Below are positions 24,060 through 32,572 of a stretch of DNA of 38,658 nucleotides, in pieces. The DNA is from Spirochaetales bacterium (GTDB taxonomy: Bacteria > Spirochaetota > Spirochaetia > JC444 > Marispirochaetaceae): assembly GCA_016935695.1 (NCBI GenBank), contig JAFGQL010000105.1:1-38658 (forward strand). Reading direction: 5' to 3'. Position 1 is the stretch's first letter. Each line of letters starts with the position of its first letter. Both the position numbers and the translations under genes were made by a program. The notes below the pieces were generated by a model that had not been told where the DNA came from, did no database searches, and saw only the letters and a program-made list of their open reading frames with translations.

Positions 24060-24262
24060 ATGATGCGTCCTCGGGTGAGGTCGTAGGGCGAAAGAGCGAC
24101 CCGTACCTTGTCTCCCGGTACAATACGGATGTAGTGCTTGCGCATTTTTCCGGAAAGATGGGTCAGGATAACGTGTCCGTTCTGAAGTTCCACCCGGAAC
24201 ATGGTGTTCGGGAGCGACTCCTTCACGATACCTTCTACTTCAATAGCTTCTTCTTTTGCCAC
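24044..24262 (-). CDS. infA: Translation initiation factor IF-1
   Basis: A 72-residue single OB-fold protein that binds the ribosomal A site during initiation. The sequence is a textbook IF-1: [56 protein letters not shown]. Initiation is at GTG 24262, with AAGGAG five or six bases upstream; the frame continues upstream but the family length fits only this start. It stands alone, driven by its own promoter about 100 bases upstream. Its 3' end overlaps the convergent smr gene by 16 bases. Confidence 0.96.
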   Translation of the reverse strand: MAKEEAIEVEGIVKESLPNTMFRVELQNGHVILTHLSGKMRKHYIRIVPGDKVRVALSPYDLTRGRIIYRER

Positions 24263-24367
24263 AAAAACTCCTTGATGTGTGTCGTATACTGGTCCGTTGC
24301 CGCTGGCACATCTTAATGCCATTGTTGCAAACCGGGAGGCAGTTACATCTAATTATTTACCATAAAA

Positions 24368-24397
24368 ATAATAAGGTATTATGCTTGTCTTTGTCAA
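24368..24397 (-). promoter_or_regulatory. infA promoter
   Basis: On the minus strand a perfect TTGACA (24392-24397) is followed after 18 bases by TATTAT (24368-24373). The transcript would have a leader of roughly 100 bases before the infA GTG. The intergenic region 24323-24517 must also serve the divergent radical SAM gene; TATACT at 24455-24460 is a possible -10 for it, without a clear -35. Confidence 0.6.
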
Positions 24398-24517
24398 CGC
24401 AGCGGCTGCCGGAAGGAATTCCCAGGGAGGATGTCCAATTCGGGCGGTATTTTGTATACTCGCTTACAGGCCAGGGATGAATGAACAGGATGACAGGTAC
24501 GCTGTACGGAATTGAGA

Positions 24518-25498
24518 ATGATTGAAACGAACAGGGATTTGAGTTACTGTGATTGCCGCTTATGTCCCCGGGAATGCGGGGTTGACCGGACCAGGGGCAT
24601 AAGGGGCTTCTGTGCTGCAGGTTCCTCTTTGCGTATTGCCTGGGCCGGGCTGCACCGCGGCGAAGAGCCGCCCCTCATCGGCTTTAATGGATCGGGGACC
24701 GTGTTTTTCTCCGGCTGTACCATGCAGTGCAGGTTTTGTCAGAACAGCCAGTTAAGCAGGCGTCATATGGGCAGTGAAGTGACAGCTAATGAACTGGGCC
24801 GGATATGCCTTGATCTGGAAGCCGCAGGAGCAGCGAACATCAATTTTGTTACGGGAACCCATTTCGTTCCCGGTATCATCGAGGCTCTCACGTGGGCAAG
24901 GGCCCGGGGGTTAAGCCTTCCTGTCGTATGGAACTCAAGCGGTTTTGAGCGCCGGGAAGTGCTGGAACAGCTTTCTCCTTACATTGATCTCTGGCTGCCG
25001 GACCTGAAAACCCTGAACCCCCGGGTATCGGGACCCCTGTTTCATACAGAGAAGTATCCCGGGGTTGTAGAAAAAGCCGTCAGCTGGATGGCGGCAAGTC
25101 CTGTCCGGGGAATACCCTGGGCACACGACGGCGTCACGGATACACTCCGTGTTATCCTCCGCCATCTGGTCCTTCCCGGGCATATCGATGATACGAGGGA
25201 GGTATTGAGCTGGTGGAGTTGTAACCGTGTTCCCGGCATGGTGCTTTCTCTCATGACCCAGTATATTCCCACCCCGCGCACCAAACCAATAGTTCCCGAC
25301 AGACCCTTAAACACGGAAGAACTGGACAGGCTGTCGGGACTCATTGATCAGTTTGCAATTACCGAGGGATTCATACAGGAGCCGGAGGACACGGATCTGG
25401 CCCTCTGGCTACCGGACTTTTCCCGGGACCTCCCTTTTCCGCCACGCTTTGCCCGTTCGCTGTGGTCCTGGCGTACCGCGGATACGAAAGACGGGTAA
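24518..25498 (+). CDS. PflX-like radical SAM protein
   Basis: A 326-residue radical SAM protein of the PflX/pyruvate formate-lyase-activase-like group (COG1313 type). The SAM-binding 4Fe-4S motif is CTMQCRFC (Cys-x3-Cys-x2-Cys). An N-terminal Cys cluster, CDCRLCPRECGVDR, is typical of this group and may bind metal. Substrate unknown; members are annotated as glycyl-radical activases by similarity only. ATG 24518 is chosen over the in-frame TTG at 24512; the ribosome binding site is poor (GGA at seven bases). It is divergent from infA, and a DksA-type gene follows. Confidence 0.78.
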   Translation: MIETNRDLSYCDCRLCPRECGVDRTRGIRGFCAAGSSLRIAWAGLHRGEEPPLIGFNGSGTVFFSGCTMQCRFCQNSQLSRRHMGSEVTANELGRICLDLEAAGAANINFVTGTHFVPGIIEALTWARARGLSLPVVWNSSGFERREVLEQLSPYIDLWLPDLKTLNPRVSGPLFHTEKYPGVVEKAVSWMAASPVRGIPWAHDGVTDTLRVILRHLVLPGHIDDTREVLSWWSCNRVPGMVLSLMTQYIPTPRTKPIVPDRPLNTEELDRLSGLIDQFAITEGFIQEPEDTDLALWLPDFSRDLPFPPRFARSLWSWRTADTKDG

Positions 25499-25541
25499 GG
25501 TACATTACGGCCTGACGGCGAGGACCCTGCGGATGGTTTTT

Positions 25542-25570
25542 TTGATCCAAACGGGATAATCTGGTATGAT
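25542..25570 (+). promoter_or_regulatory. Promoter of the DksA-type gene
   Basis: TTGATC (25542-25547) and TATGAT (25565-25570) with exactly 17 bases between. Transcription would begin near 25577, which rules out the in-frame ATG at 25566 and supports the start at 25602. Confidence 0.65.
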
Positions 25571-25601
25571 AGTCGGATATATCAACAGGAAGGCTGTGAC
25601 T

Positions 25602-25955
25602 ATGGATGCGAAATACCTGGATACAATGAATAAGAAACTGAACGACCTGAAGTCTGAAATCGTTACCCACCTCATGAACGAGAATGAAGAATTCAACCAG
25701 CTTGTACAGGATCTTGATCCCAAAGACCTGGTGGATATTGCTTCCGATGACATTGACAGAAGAACCCTCGATACCCTGTCCGGTCAGGATATAAAGCGCC
25801 TGAATCTGATAGATGCAGCCCTGGTCCGTCTCAAAAACGGCCGTTACGGCGTATGTACTGACTGCGGAAAGCCCATATCAAAAGAGCGTCTGGAGGCCAT
25901 TCCCTATGCTCTCAAGTGTATAGAGTGTCAGGCTTTAAGCGAGCGTCATCGGTAA
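25602..25955 (+). CDS. DksA/TraR-type zinc-finger protein
   Basis: A 117-residue protein with an N-terminal helical region (likely coiled coil, 1-75) and a C-terminal four-cysteine zinc finger, CTDCGKPI...LKCIEC. This is the DksA/TraR family, small proteins that enter the RNA polymerase secondary channel and tune transcription with ppGpp. It is shorter than E. coli DksA (151) and longer than TraR (73). Start at ATG 25602 has AGGAAGG eight bases upstream and lies about 25 bases after the predicted transcription start. The acidic tip residues expected in DksA cannot be assigned with certainty. Confidence 0.85.
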   Translation: MDAKYLDTMNKKLNDLKSEIVTHLMNENEEFNQLVQDLDPKDLVDIASDDIDRRTLDTLSGQDIKRLNLIDAALVRLKNGRYGVCTDCGKPISKERLEAIPYALKCIECQALSERHR

Positions 25956-26011
25956 AAAAAAACTTATACATCTTTTTCATAGGCCGATAATTAAAGTAGG
26001 AATATGGAAAG

Positions 26012-26398
26012 ATGAATACCATCGTAACCGCAGGACAGCCCAATATCTCCTTATCCAACCTGGTAAAGGCCAAAATCAGCAGCAATAAGCTGACAGTGCC
26101 GGTCTCACGGGCCATCGCCCCGTACGCCCGATTTTAAAATGTCGCGGGAGTTCCGTCGAATTCCGGCGGCTATCCGTTGGCAAAACTCCGAACCCTGGAT
26201 ATCCTTATCGGCCGCCTCAAACAGATCAAAAGCCGCCCGGTAGAAATGCCGGAAACTGCCAAAGCTTCCGAGGCCCAGCTGGATGCCATGATTGCAGAAT
26301 ATTCAAAAAAGCTCCACCATGCCTTTGTTGCCGCGGAAACCAATCCCTACATAGCTCCCGGCACCGCCACCGGCGTTACCTTCGCAATGGATGTATAG
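26012..26398 (+). pseudogene. Gene interrupted by an in-frame TAA stop
   Basis: From ATG 26012 an open frame of 41 codons ends at TAA (26135-26137), then continues in the same frame with protein-like sequence to the stop at 26396-26398. Read through, the two parts make one 128-codon protein: the first part ends PVSRAIAPYARF and the second resumes NVAGVPSNSGGYPLAKLRTL, a smooth join. A single base change (for example AAA to TAA) would explain the break. The downstream part has only a TTG (26177) without a ribosome binding site as a possible restart. The protein is small, soluble and unknown to me. AGGA lies ten bases before the ATG. Readthrough or a sequencing error are alternatives. Confidence 0.6.
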
Positions 26399-26484
26399 AT
26401 ACACTTTGTATATATGCGCTGTTCAATTGTGCGTTTTTACGCATAGCTTTTGCAGAAAGTAATAATAATTTCAGACTGCCGTTT

Positions 26485-27156
26485 TCACTCGTTCACGAAA
26501 GGATTGTTTTTGATTTCCCGTTCCAGGGTGGTGTTGGGTCCGTGACCGGGGAATACCCGGGTTTCCTCGGGCAGGGTAAAGAGCTTTTCCCGGATGCTTT
26601 TCAAAAGGGCCCTGCTGTCGCCTTTATGCAGGTCAGTTCTGCCGACCCCTTCAAAAAACAGTGTATCTCCGGAAAACAGCACCCCCATGCTTTCGGAGTA
26701 CAGGCAAATGCTTCCTTGAGTGTGTCCCGGCGTGTGGATGACAGTGAGGGTGGAGTCAAACACCGTGTCCCCTTCTTCCAGTATGATATCGGCATTGGCA
26801 AAATCGTCACCGAAAACAGAGAATATCTCTTCGGGGCCGGAAGTAAGGCCTGAGAAACTTTTTAAATGGGCCTTTTCTGCCTTTTTCCCCAGGTATTCAC
26901 GGTCTTTCTCATGGATAGCAACCGGCACATGCAGTTCCTCGCTTTCGTAGTGGCGTGCAATGGCGCCGGCAGCGGAAATATGGTCAAGATGACCATGGGT
27001 GCAGACGATCCCTCTCGGTTTAAGGTTCTTTATGGCCATGTGGGAAAGGATTTTTTCAAAATCGCCGCCTGGGTCAATGACAATACATTCCTTTCTCCAT
27101 TCAGAGTAAATATAGGAGTTGGTGCTCATTTGACCTACAACAATGCGCTCTACCAT
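26485..27156 (-). CDS. Metallo-beta-lactamase-fold hydrolase (glyoxalase II-like)
   Basis: A 223-residue hydrolase with the THGHLDH metal motif (53-59), HTPGHTQGS, FSGDTLF and the C-terminal PGHGPNT. This set fits the glyoxalase II/YcbL-like branch, which cleaves thioesters such as S-lactoylglutathione or related compounds; the exact substrate is unknown. Length is typical. The ATG has no ribosome binding site that I can see. It is divergent from the membrane-protein gene at 27224 with 67 bases between, and convergent with the interrupted gene; a short hairpin (TGCGT/ACGCA at 26430-26443) lies in that gap. Confidence 0.82.
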   Translation of the reverse strand: MVERIVVGQMSTNSYIYSEWRKECIVIDPGGDFEKILSHMAIKNLKPRGIVCTHGHLDHISAAGAIARHYESEELHVPVAIHEKDREYLGKKAEKAHLKSFSGLTSGPEEIFSVFGDDFANADIILEEGDTVFDSTLTVIHTPGHTQGSICLYSESMGVLFSGDTLFFEGVGRTDLHKGDSRALLKSIREKLFTLPEETRVFPGHGPNTTLEREIKNNPFVNE

Positions 27157-27223
27157 GCTACAATTCCGTTAGCAAAAGAGTAGAGTAAATACCGGGAATG
27201 TGCAAGCAAAATAATAACCGCCA

Positions 27224-28414
27224 ATGACCAGTCTATTTTTTCTCCTGTCTATCGCCTTTTTTTTCTATGTCTTCATACCGGGGATAGGCGCGTTTTATAT
27301 ACGCAGCCGTTGGCGGGTGTTCCGCTCTGCGGTGTTGGAAGCGTCCCTGTACAGCAATATTGATTACGCAACAGTGCGGAGGAATTCAGGTTTTGTCGGC
27401 ATGTACCGGATGATCGGCGGTTTCAGCGGCGTAGACGAAACCGAGAGGATCATCTGGCTGAAAAGCGGCGATGTGTCGGTGAAGGTGGATATTTCGTCTG
27501 CCGATTTTTATCTTCTTCCCGGTGCTGTCGGTCTTGAATACGAAGGCATGACGGAACGTAATGAGCTTTTACCGTCTACCGGGATGTTACAGAAACTGTC
27601 CTGGAAACATGTTTTCTCCATTGATGAGGGAAGCAGGTTTCTGGTCGCGGGACCCCTTTTTATCCAGGACGGCAGAGGACAGTTCCGTGCTACCAGCAAC
27701 AACCGGCTTCTGCTTCTTCAGTTTGACGGAGATGCCAAGAGCATCATGCGCCGGTCCATCTGGGCCGGCCGGCAGAAAAACGAATATTGGAATGCATTTA
27801 CGCCGGGAAGCATGCTCCTCGGGGCCTTTTCCCTGTTTGTTGCTGCCTATCTCATGTATACAGGTGCAGGGAATTTAAACATGCTTTCCATGACCCTGTC
27901 CCTTTCTCTTTTGCCCATCACGCCATTGCTGCCGCCCGGGGTGCTGTTTTTTTACCTGTACCGGTCCTTGTGGGAACGGGCCCGGTATCTGAGGGCCCAA
28001 CGGGACCTGTTTTTGCTGCCGGTCAGATTTATCGGGGATTACCGGCTTACCGGTTCCACGACCCTTCATCTTCCCAATGGAGAATTGTACGGTGTAAGGA
28101 AATTTGATGCTGGCACCGATATTTCAAAGTTTTCAGGGAAAATCCGGACTGGCCGGTACATCGCCGGAAAACAGCTTCAAGGCAGGGAATATTATGCCTT
28201 CGGGAGAGTCAGCGGCAAAGACAGCAACGAGCTGTTGGAAATTGCCGATCCTCTGGTGGAAAATATCATTCTTCCGGGTGAGCCTTTTGAGCTTTCGCGT
28301 ATATGTCAGCGCTTAGCGCGCCGCACCGAGTTGTTTTCCGGTGCGGCGTTTGGATTCGGTTTTCTTATAAACCTGTTTCTTTTATACCAGGGGATCAGTC
28401 TGGTCGTGAGATAG
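27224..28414 (+). CDS. Uncharacterised multi-pass membrane protein
   Basis: A 396-residue protein I do not recognise. Hydrophobic segments lie at about 3-24, 193-215, 221-247 and 372-392, with a beta-rich soluble domain (25-190) between the first two and another (250-365) before the last. The first soluble domain contains repeated strand-turn patterns and could be a GIDE- or signal-sensing-like domain, but I cannot name it. There is no Shine-Dalgarno box; AATAAT ends eight bases before the ATG. The gene ends two bases before the convergent pseudo-helicase gene, with no terminator visible between. Confidence 0.6.
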   Translation: MTSLFFLLSIAFFFYVFIPGIGAFYIRSRWRVFRSAVLEASLYSNIDYATVRRNSGFVGMYRMIGGFSGVDETERIIWLKSGDVSVKVDISSADFYLLPGAVGLEYEGMTERNELLPSTGMLQKLSWKHVFSIDEGSRFLVAGPLFIQDGRGQFRATSNNRLLLLQFDGDAKSIMRRSIWAGRQKNEYWNAFTPGSMLLGAFSLFVAAYLMYTGAGNLNMLSMTLSLSLLPITPLLPPGVLFFYLYRSLWERARYLRAQRDLFLLPVRFIGDYRLTGSTTLHLPNGELYGVRKFDAGTDISKFSGKIRTGRYIAGKQLQGREYYAFGRVSGKDSNELLEIADPLVENIILPGEPFELSRICQRLARRTELFSGAAFGFGFLINLFLLYQGISLVVR

Positions 28415-28416
28415 GA

Positions 28417-29934
28417 TCAGTCTTTTTTCTTGGCGAAATTTACCACAATGGTCCTGCCCCGGTAATCGGTGCCGTCCATTTTTTTAACTGCTTCCCCTGC
28501 GATTGCCTCTGAAACCTCAACAAAAGAGTAATTGTCCAGGACCCGGACAGCGCCGATCTCATTGGGGCCGACATTGAGGGTTTTACAGAAAAACCGGGAC
28601 AGGTCTTTCGGAAACACTCTTCGGTTTTTACCGATATTGACAAAAAGGGTCTGCATGGGGCCCGATGCCGCGGACACATTTCCCAACGATTCCTTGAGTA
28701 AAAGGGCCCCTACATACGCCCGTCGGGTAATGGGGATATGTTTCTTAATGAGTTTTTTGAAGCGCTGCAATTCATCCGGATCGGTTTCATGTATCCGGTG
28801 CAGAATCGCCTTGAGCTTGCCTTTTATGATCTCGTTTTGTTCCGGATGATGTTCTTTTTTCATCGCGTGATTCTCCTGTAATGTACAGAGATCTGCAGAT
28901 TCTCTGTTGGTAAATAATGTAGTTATATGTGCCTTCCTGTAATGAGAAATGTCCGAGCATATTTCATTGAATGTCTCGGAAGGCGCCGGAAGGCTGTAAA
29001 AAATAAATTCCCTTATTCCGGGAATACTGGCGGCAATATCCGGACGTACGGTTAGAATGTACCGTATGCCGCCCTTTTCAAACTCCTTGATTATATGGTC
29101 CAGCCTTTGGCGGCTGGTGCGGGGCCCCACAATCGCGTAGGAGGGAATCTCCCTTGCTATGTGTTTTTCCGCAGATTTCAGCACCGCCATGGTTCTGCAG
29201 TAAATGACGGTATGGGTGATGTCCTTTGCCAGTATCAGATCTACGAGCAGCTTCCTTTTATGGGCTTCATCCCGTGCGCTTAACACGCTGTGAAGCGGTT
29301 CTTCCTTTTCGGTTGAGTCCGCCGAAGCAATTATCCGGGGGCGCCTCAAGAAGGGCAGAAGGCTTTCCATGACCTCTTTCTCAGAGGAAAACAGTCCTTT
29401 GCTCGCGCGCTTCGCTGCCTTTGAAAGAATAAACTCGACATCTTTGTCAAAACCCTGTAGCCGGGCTGACGGCTCGAACATGATAATGATCCATCTGGCA
29501 TGTTTGATACGGATGGTATTTCTCCGTACGTGATCAATGATCCGTCCTGCGGTGCCCATGATCAACTGCGGATTTTTCTGTAGCTGTTTTACCTCCTTTT
29601 TGAGTTGACCGGTGTTTCCCAGTCTCAACACCCGGACCGGCTGTCTGGATGTCAGCCTGGTAAGCTGCGCCGCGGTTCTTCCCACGTCTTCCGGAAGGGA
29701 ACACACCACCAGTCCATAGGGCGACTGCCGCGGGCTCTCCATGGCGCCCAGGATCAGGGGGACGAGAAAACCTGCGGTACGTCCTTCTCCGGACCGCGCA
29801 ACAACGGCGATGTCCCTTCCCCGGAGCATGATCGGAATGACGGTCTGCTGAAGCCGGGTCGGACTATCATACCCTGCTTTTTTCAACAGGCTGAAGGCCT
29901 CGTTCTCTCGGTGCTGTCGTGATGGTGTGAACAC
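28417..29934 (-). CDS. DEAD-box-like protein with degenerate helicase motifs and DbpA-type RNA-binding domain
   Basis: A 505-residue protein with the outline of a DEAD-box RNA helicase: Q motif (PTRLQQTVIP, Gln29), two RecA-like domains and, at 428-503, a DbpA/CsdA-type RNA-binding domain (FVNIGKNRRVFPKDLSRFF...VRVLDNYSFVEV). Catalytic motifs are broken: motif I is ARSGEGRT with Arg52 in place of the Walker lysine; motif II is FEPS (153-156) instead of DEAD; motif V lacks its Asp/Arg-Gly residues; and the motif VI region has HYRKAHIT instead of HRIGR-GR. It is full length and intact in frame, so it is a pseudo-enzyme rather than a decayed gene. Likely an RNA-binding or ribosome-related factor. 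Starts with GTG 29934 two bases after TATAAC, in-frame TAA just upstream. Confidence 0.8.
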   Translation of the reverse strand: MFTPSRQHRENEAFSLLKKAGYDSPTRLQQTVIPIMLRGRDIAVVARSGEGRTAGFLVPLILGAMESPRQSPYGLVVCSLPEDVGRTAAQLTRLTSRQPVRVLRLGNTGQLKKEVKQLQKNPQLIMGTAGRIIDHVRRNTIRIKHARWIIIMFEPSARLQGFDKDVEFILSKAAKRASKGLFSSEKEVMESLLPFLRRPRIIASADSTEKEEPLHSVLSARDEAHKRKLLVDLILAKDITHTVIYCRTMAVLKSAEKHIAREIPSYAIVGPRTSRQRLDHIIKEFEKGGIRYILTVRPDIAASIPGIREFIFYSLPAPSETFNEICSDISHYRKAHITTLFTNRESADLCTLQENHAMKKEHHPEQNEIIKGKLKAILHRIHETDPDELQRFKKLIKKHIPITRRAYVGALLLKESLGNVSAASGPMQTLFVNIGKNRRVFPKDLSRFFCKTLNVGPNEIGAVRVLDNYSFVEVSEAIAGEAVKKMDGTDYRGRTIVVNFAKKKD

Positions 29935-30105
29935 CGGTTATATCCCGTCCTGGTGTGAAAACATACATCCGGTTTTTCTTATGAGGGGTTGTCCCGTCAA
30001 GAGAAAGCCGTGTTTCTTCACATGTCGCCGCTTTTACGTGGTTTCAAGCATACTTAGTGCCTTTTCATTTGTCAAGAAAAGGAATTTCATCATCAGGGGG
30101 AAGGT

Positions 30106-31350
30106 GTGTCAAGCTACAGGGGCTCACGGTCGATAATGGATGTAATGATCCGTCGACTGCCGAAAGCCATCATCCTTTTTTTCTTTGTGTCGGGAATCCT
30201 CTTTCCGGCCTATGCCGAGGTTTTTGTCTTCCGGCACCAGAAAGGTGACAAATATCGGGCGGTCACAGAAGTCCGGCAGCAGGTAACTTTGGGGAGCAAG
30301 TTCGGCGAACAGGTCTTTCCTGCAGAAGTTCTGAATAAAATCGCGTTTTCCGTTGAAGAGGTAGAGGGGAACAAAGCCCTTATTTCCGGAGAATTTGTGG
30401 TTTCAGAACGCAATGCAGCGACAGAAGGAGTCTACGCGGTAACCCATGAATACCCTTCCCGTTATTGGCTGTACAGCAACGGTAAACTGGAAATTGCACC
30501 GGAGTTCATGATGCCTGTTGTGCGGAATGTCCCGGTATTTCCCGACAGGGATCTCAAGCCGGGAGATACCTGGGTGTACAAAGGCGAGGAAGTACATGAT
30601 TTCCGGGACAGCGAATTTCCTTTGAGTGTTGCCCGGTTTCCGGTAACCGCTGCCTACGAATATACAGGTACCGAAGTTTTTGAAGGGGCCGAATACCATA
30701 TCATAACCGTGGAATACACTGTGTATGTACAGCTTGCCAATGACCGGGCGCCGGGTTACACGCGGTTGTCTGCCCGTTCTTTCCAGAAGCTGTATTGGAA
30801 CAAGGCTGCCGGTCGGCATTACCGGTCCGAAGATGATTTCCGGTTCCGCTGGGACCTGTATTCCGGCGAATGGGTGGTATTTGAAGGGACTGCAGTCGGA
30901 AGGATTATTGATGCAGAACTGATGGACAAGGCCCGGATGGCCGAAGATATCCGGGAAACGCTCAAAGATGTCGCCGATACCGATGTCCGCGTCGATGATG
31001 AAGGAGTGACCATTTCCCTTCAGAATATTCAGTTCACCGCTGATTCGGCTGTGCTCCTGGAGTCGGAAAAACAGAAAATCAGACGTATAGCCCAGATTCT
31101 GAGCCGGTACCCGCAGCGGGACATTCTGGTTAGCGGCCACACCGCATTAGCGGGTACGCCTGAAGGCCGGCTCCAGCTGTCACTGGACCGTTCAAGGGCA
31201 GTCGCCGATTATCTGGTCCGTTTAGGCGCCCGGACCAACACCCAAATCATGATACGCGGGTACGGTGCTACCCGTCCGATTGACACCAACACCACCGAGG
31301 AAGGCATGAGAGCCAACCGGCGGGTGGAAATCACCATTATGGAAAACTGA
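30106..31350 (+). CDS. OmpA-like periplasmic/outer-membrane protein
   Basis: A 414-residue exported protein. After a signal peptide ending near FPAYA come about 250 residues of beta-rich sequence, then a C-terminal OmpA domain (about 300-412) with SGHTALAGTPEGR, LSLDRSRAVADYL and the closing NRRVEITIM. The domain normally grips peptidoglycan with an Asp (GHTD) and an Arg; the Arg is present but Asp is replaced by Ala here (GHTA). A similar divergence is, as I recall, known for treponemal Tp0624-type proteins. The start is uncertain: GTG 30106 follows GGGGGAAGG closely, while ATG 30136 or 30145 would give a shorter, more usual signal peptide. The K+ channel gene follows after 45 bases. Confidence 0.8.
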   Translation: MSSYRGSRSIMDVMIRRLPKAIILFFFVSGILFPAYAEVFVFRHQKGDKYRAVTEVRQQVTLGSKFGEQVFPAEVLNKIAFSVEEVEGNKALISGEFVVSERNAATEGVYAVTHEYPSRYWLYSNGKLEIAPEFMMPVVRNVPVFPDRDLKPGDTWVYKGEEVHDFRDSEFPLSVARFPVTAAYEYTGTEVFEGAEYHIITVEYTVYVQLANDRAPGYTRLSARSFQKLYWNKAAGRHYRSEDDFRFRWDLYSGEWVVFEGTAVGRIIDAELMDKARMAEDIRETLKDVADTDVRVDDEGVTISLQNIQFTADSAVLLESEKQKIRRIAQILSRYPQRDILVSGHTALAGTPEGRLQLSLDRSRAVADYLVRLGARTNTQIMIRGYGATRPIDTNTTEEGMRANRRVEITIMEN

Positions 31351-31395
31351 CCGCCCCTGATAGGGAAGCGGAAATTACTGGCCGAGGCAGCATGA

Positions 31396-32562
31396 GTGAA
31401 AAATAAACAGGTATTGCGGCGCATAGAACAGCGCTTTGCATCGCCGTTTACCCAGATGGCGGTGTTTTTCCTGTCAGTGTTCATCGTGACAGGCTTTGTC
31501 GTGTTCATCCTGGAATACCGGTCGAATACACAGTTCAGCGACGTTTTTGACGGTTTCTGGTGGGCCATTATCACCTTTTCTACCACAGGATACGGCGACA
31601 AGGTGCCGGTAACCCCCGGCGGCAGGATTGTGGCCGTGGTTTCAATTTTCATGGGCATCGCCGCCATGAGCGCCCTTTCGGGTTCTTTGGCATCGGTTTT
31701 TGTAGACAGGAATTCCCGGGCAAGGAGGGGACTTATGGATTTTCCCAAATTAACGAATCATCTGATCATATGCGGATGGAAAGACCATATGAAAGATATT
31801 CTCCTTGATATTGTCAGAGGAAGCAGCGTATTCACCGATCGGACCATAGTAATTATCAGTAATGTAGATTCGGAACGGATAGAGGAACTGAAGGAACAGG
31901 ACGACCTGTCGGACATAAAATTTGTCCGGGGCGACTATTTTTCTGAAAGCGCCTTAAATCGCGCGAATGTACAGGCTGCAAAGAAAATTATCGTTATCGC
32001 CGATACCTTTGAAACGAAAGCGCCGTCGGAAATTGACGCAAAAACCGTCATGACGGTGCTGACCATCAAGTCCATGGCCCGGGATGTGTATACCTGTGCC
32101 GAAATACTGGACAGAAAATATGAAAGTTACCTGAAGAGCGCCTTGTGCGACGAAATTTTGTTTTCCAGGGATTTTTCCCGGCGTATTCTTGCCAATTCGT
32201 CCATCACCAACGGTATGTCCCATATCATGCAGGATCTTTTGTCTCCCGATATCGGTACAACTAAAATTACCACCGCCGACATTCCCCGGGAGTTCATCGG
32301 CAGGCCCTACAGGGACTACCGGGATGATGTGCAGGGCAGTGCAAACCGGATACTCATAGGAGTTCTGGAAAACACAGGATCGCCTAACCGCATGAAGCTT
32401 GAAGCCCTGCGGGACGCCCAGAAAACCTCGGATGTGTCAGCCCTGGTAACCAACCTTCAAAAGGTGAAGGGTCTTGAAGTCAACCGGCCCCAGTTCATCC
32501 CTGATGATGATTATGTGCTCAAACAGCATTCCCGGGCAATTCTTCTGGAACGGATACGGTAA
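31396..32562 (+). CDS. Two-helix potassium channel with RCK (TrkA-N) domain
   Basis: A 388-residue ion channel subunit. TM1 is about 21-41, the pore helix and selectivity filter TTGYGD are at 63-68, and TM2 is about 75-100. The cytoplasmic part is a Rossmann-type RCK/TrkA-N domain starting near 119 (HLIICGWKDHMKDILLD), followed by a further regulatory region. This is the MthK/GsuK-like layout of a ligand-gated K+ channel. The nucleotide-binding glycine motif is altered (ICGWKDH). Starts at GTG 31396 with GAGG eight bases upstream; the ATG four bases earlier is out of frame and stops at once. The next gene encodes a cyclic-nucleotide-binding domain. Confidence 0.88.
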   Translation: MKNKQVLRRIEQRFASPFTQMAVFFLSVFIVTGFVVFILEYRSNTQFSDVFDGFWWAIITFSTTGYGDKVPVTPGGRIVAVVSIFMGIAAMSALSGSLASVFVDRNSRARRGLMDFPKLTNHLIICGWKDHMKDILLDIVRGSSVFTDRTIVIISNVDSERIEELKEQDDLSDIKFVRGDYFSESALNRANVQAAKKIIVIADTFETKAPSEIDAKTVMTVLTIKSMARDVYTCAEILDRKYESYLKSALCDEILFSRDFSRRILANSSITNGMSHIMQDLLSPDIGTTKITTADIPREFIGRPYRDYRDDVQGSANRILIGVLENTGSPNRMKLEALRDAQKTSDVSALVTNLQKVKGLEVNRPQFIPDDDYVLKQHSRAILLERIR

Positions 32563-32572
32563 GGGGGCGTCA

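Noticed and set aside
24431-24484. A 17-codon leader peptide frame before the radical SAM gene
   Set aside because: The GGGAGG box touches the ATG with no spacing, and the short peptide has no pattern typical of attenuators.
26177-26398. Independent 73-codon gene starting at TTG
   Set aside because: No ribosome binding site; it is in frame with, and reads on from, the upstream 41-codon part, so it is better seen as the second half of an interrupted gene.
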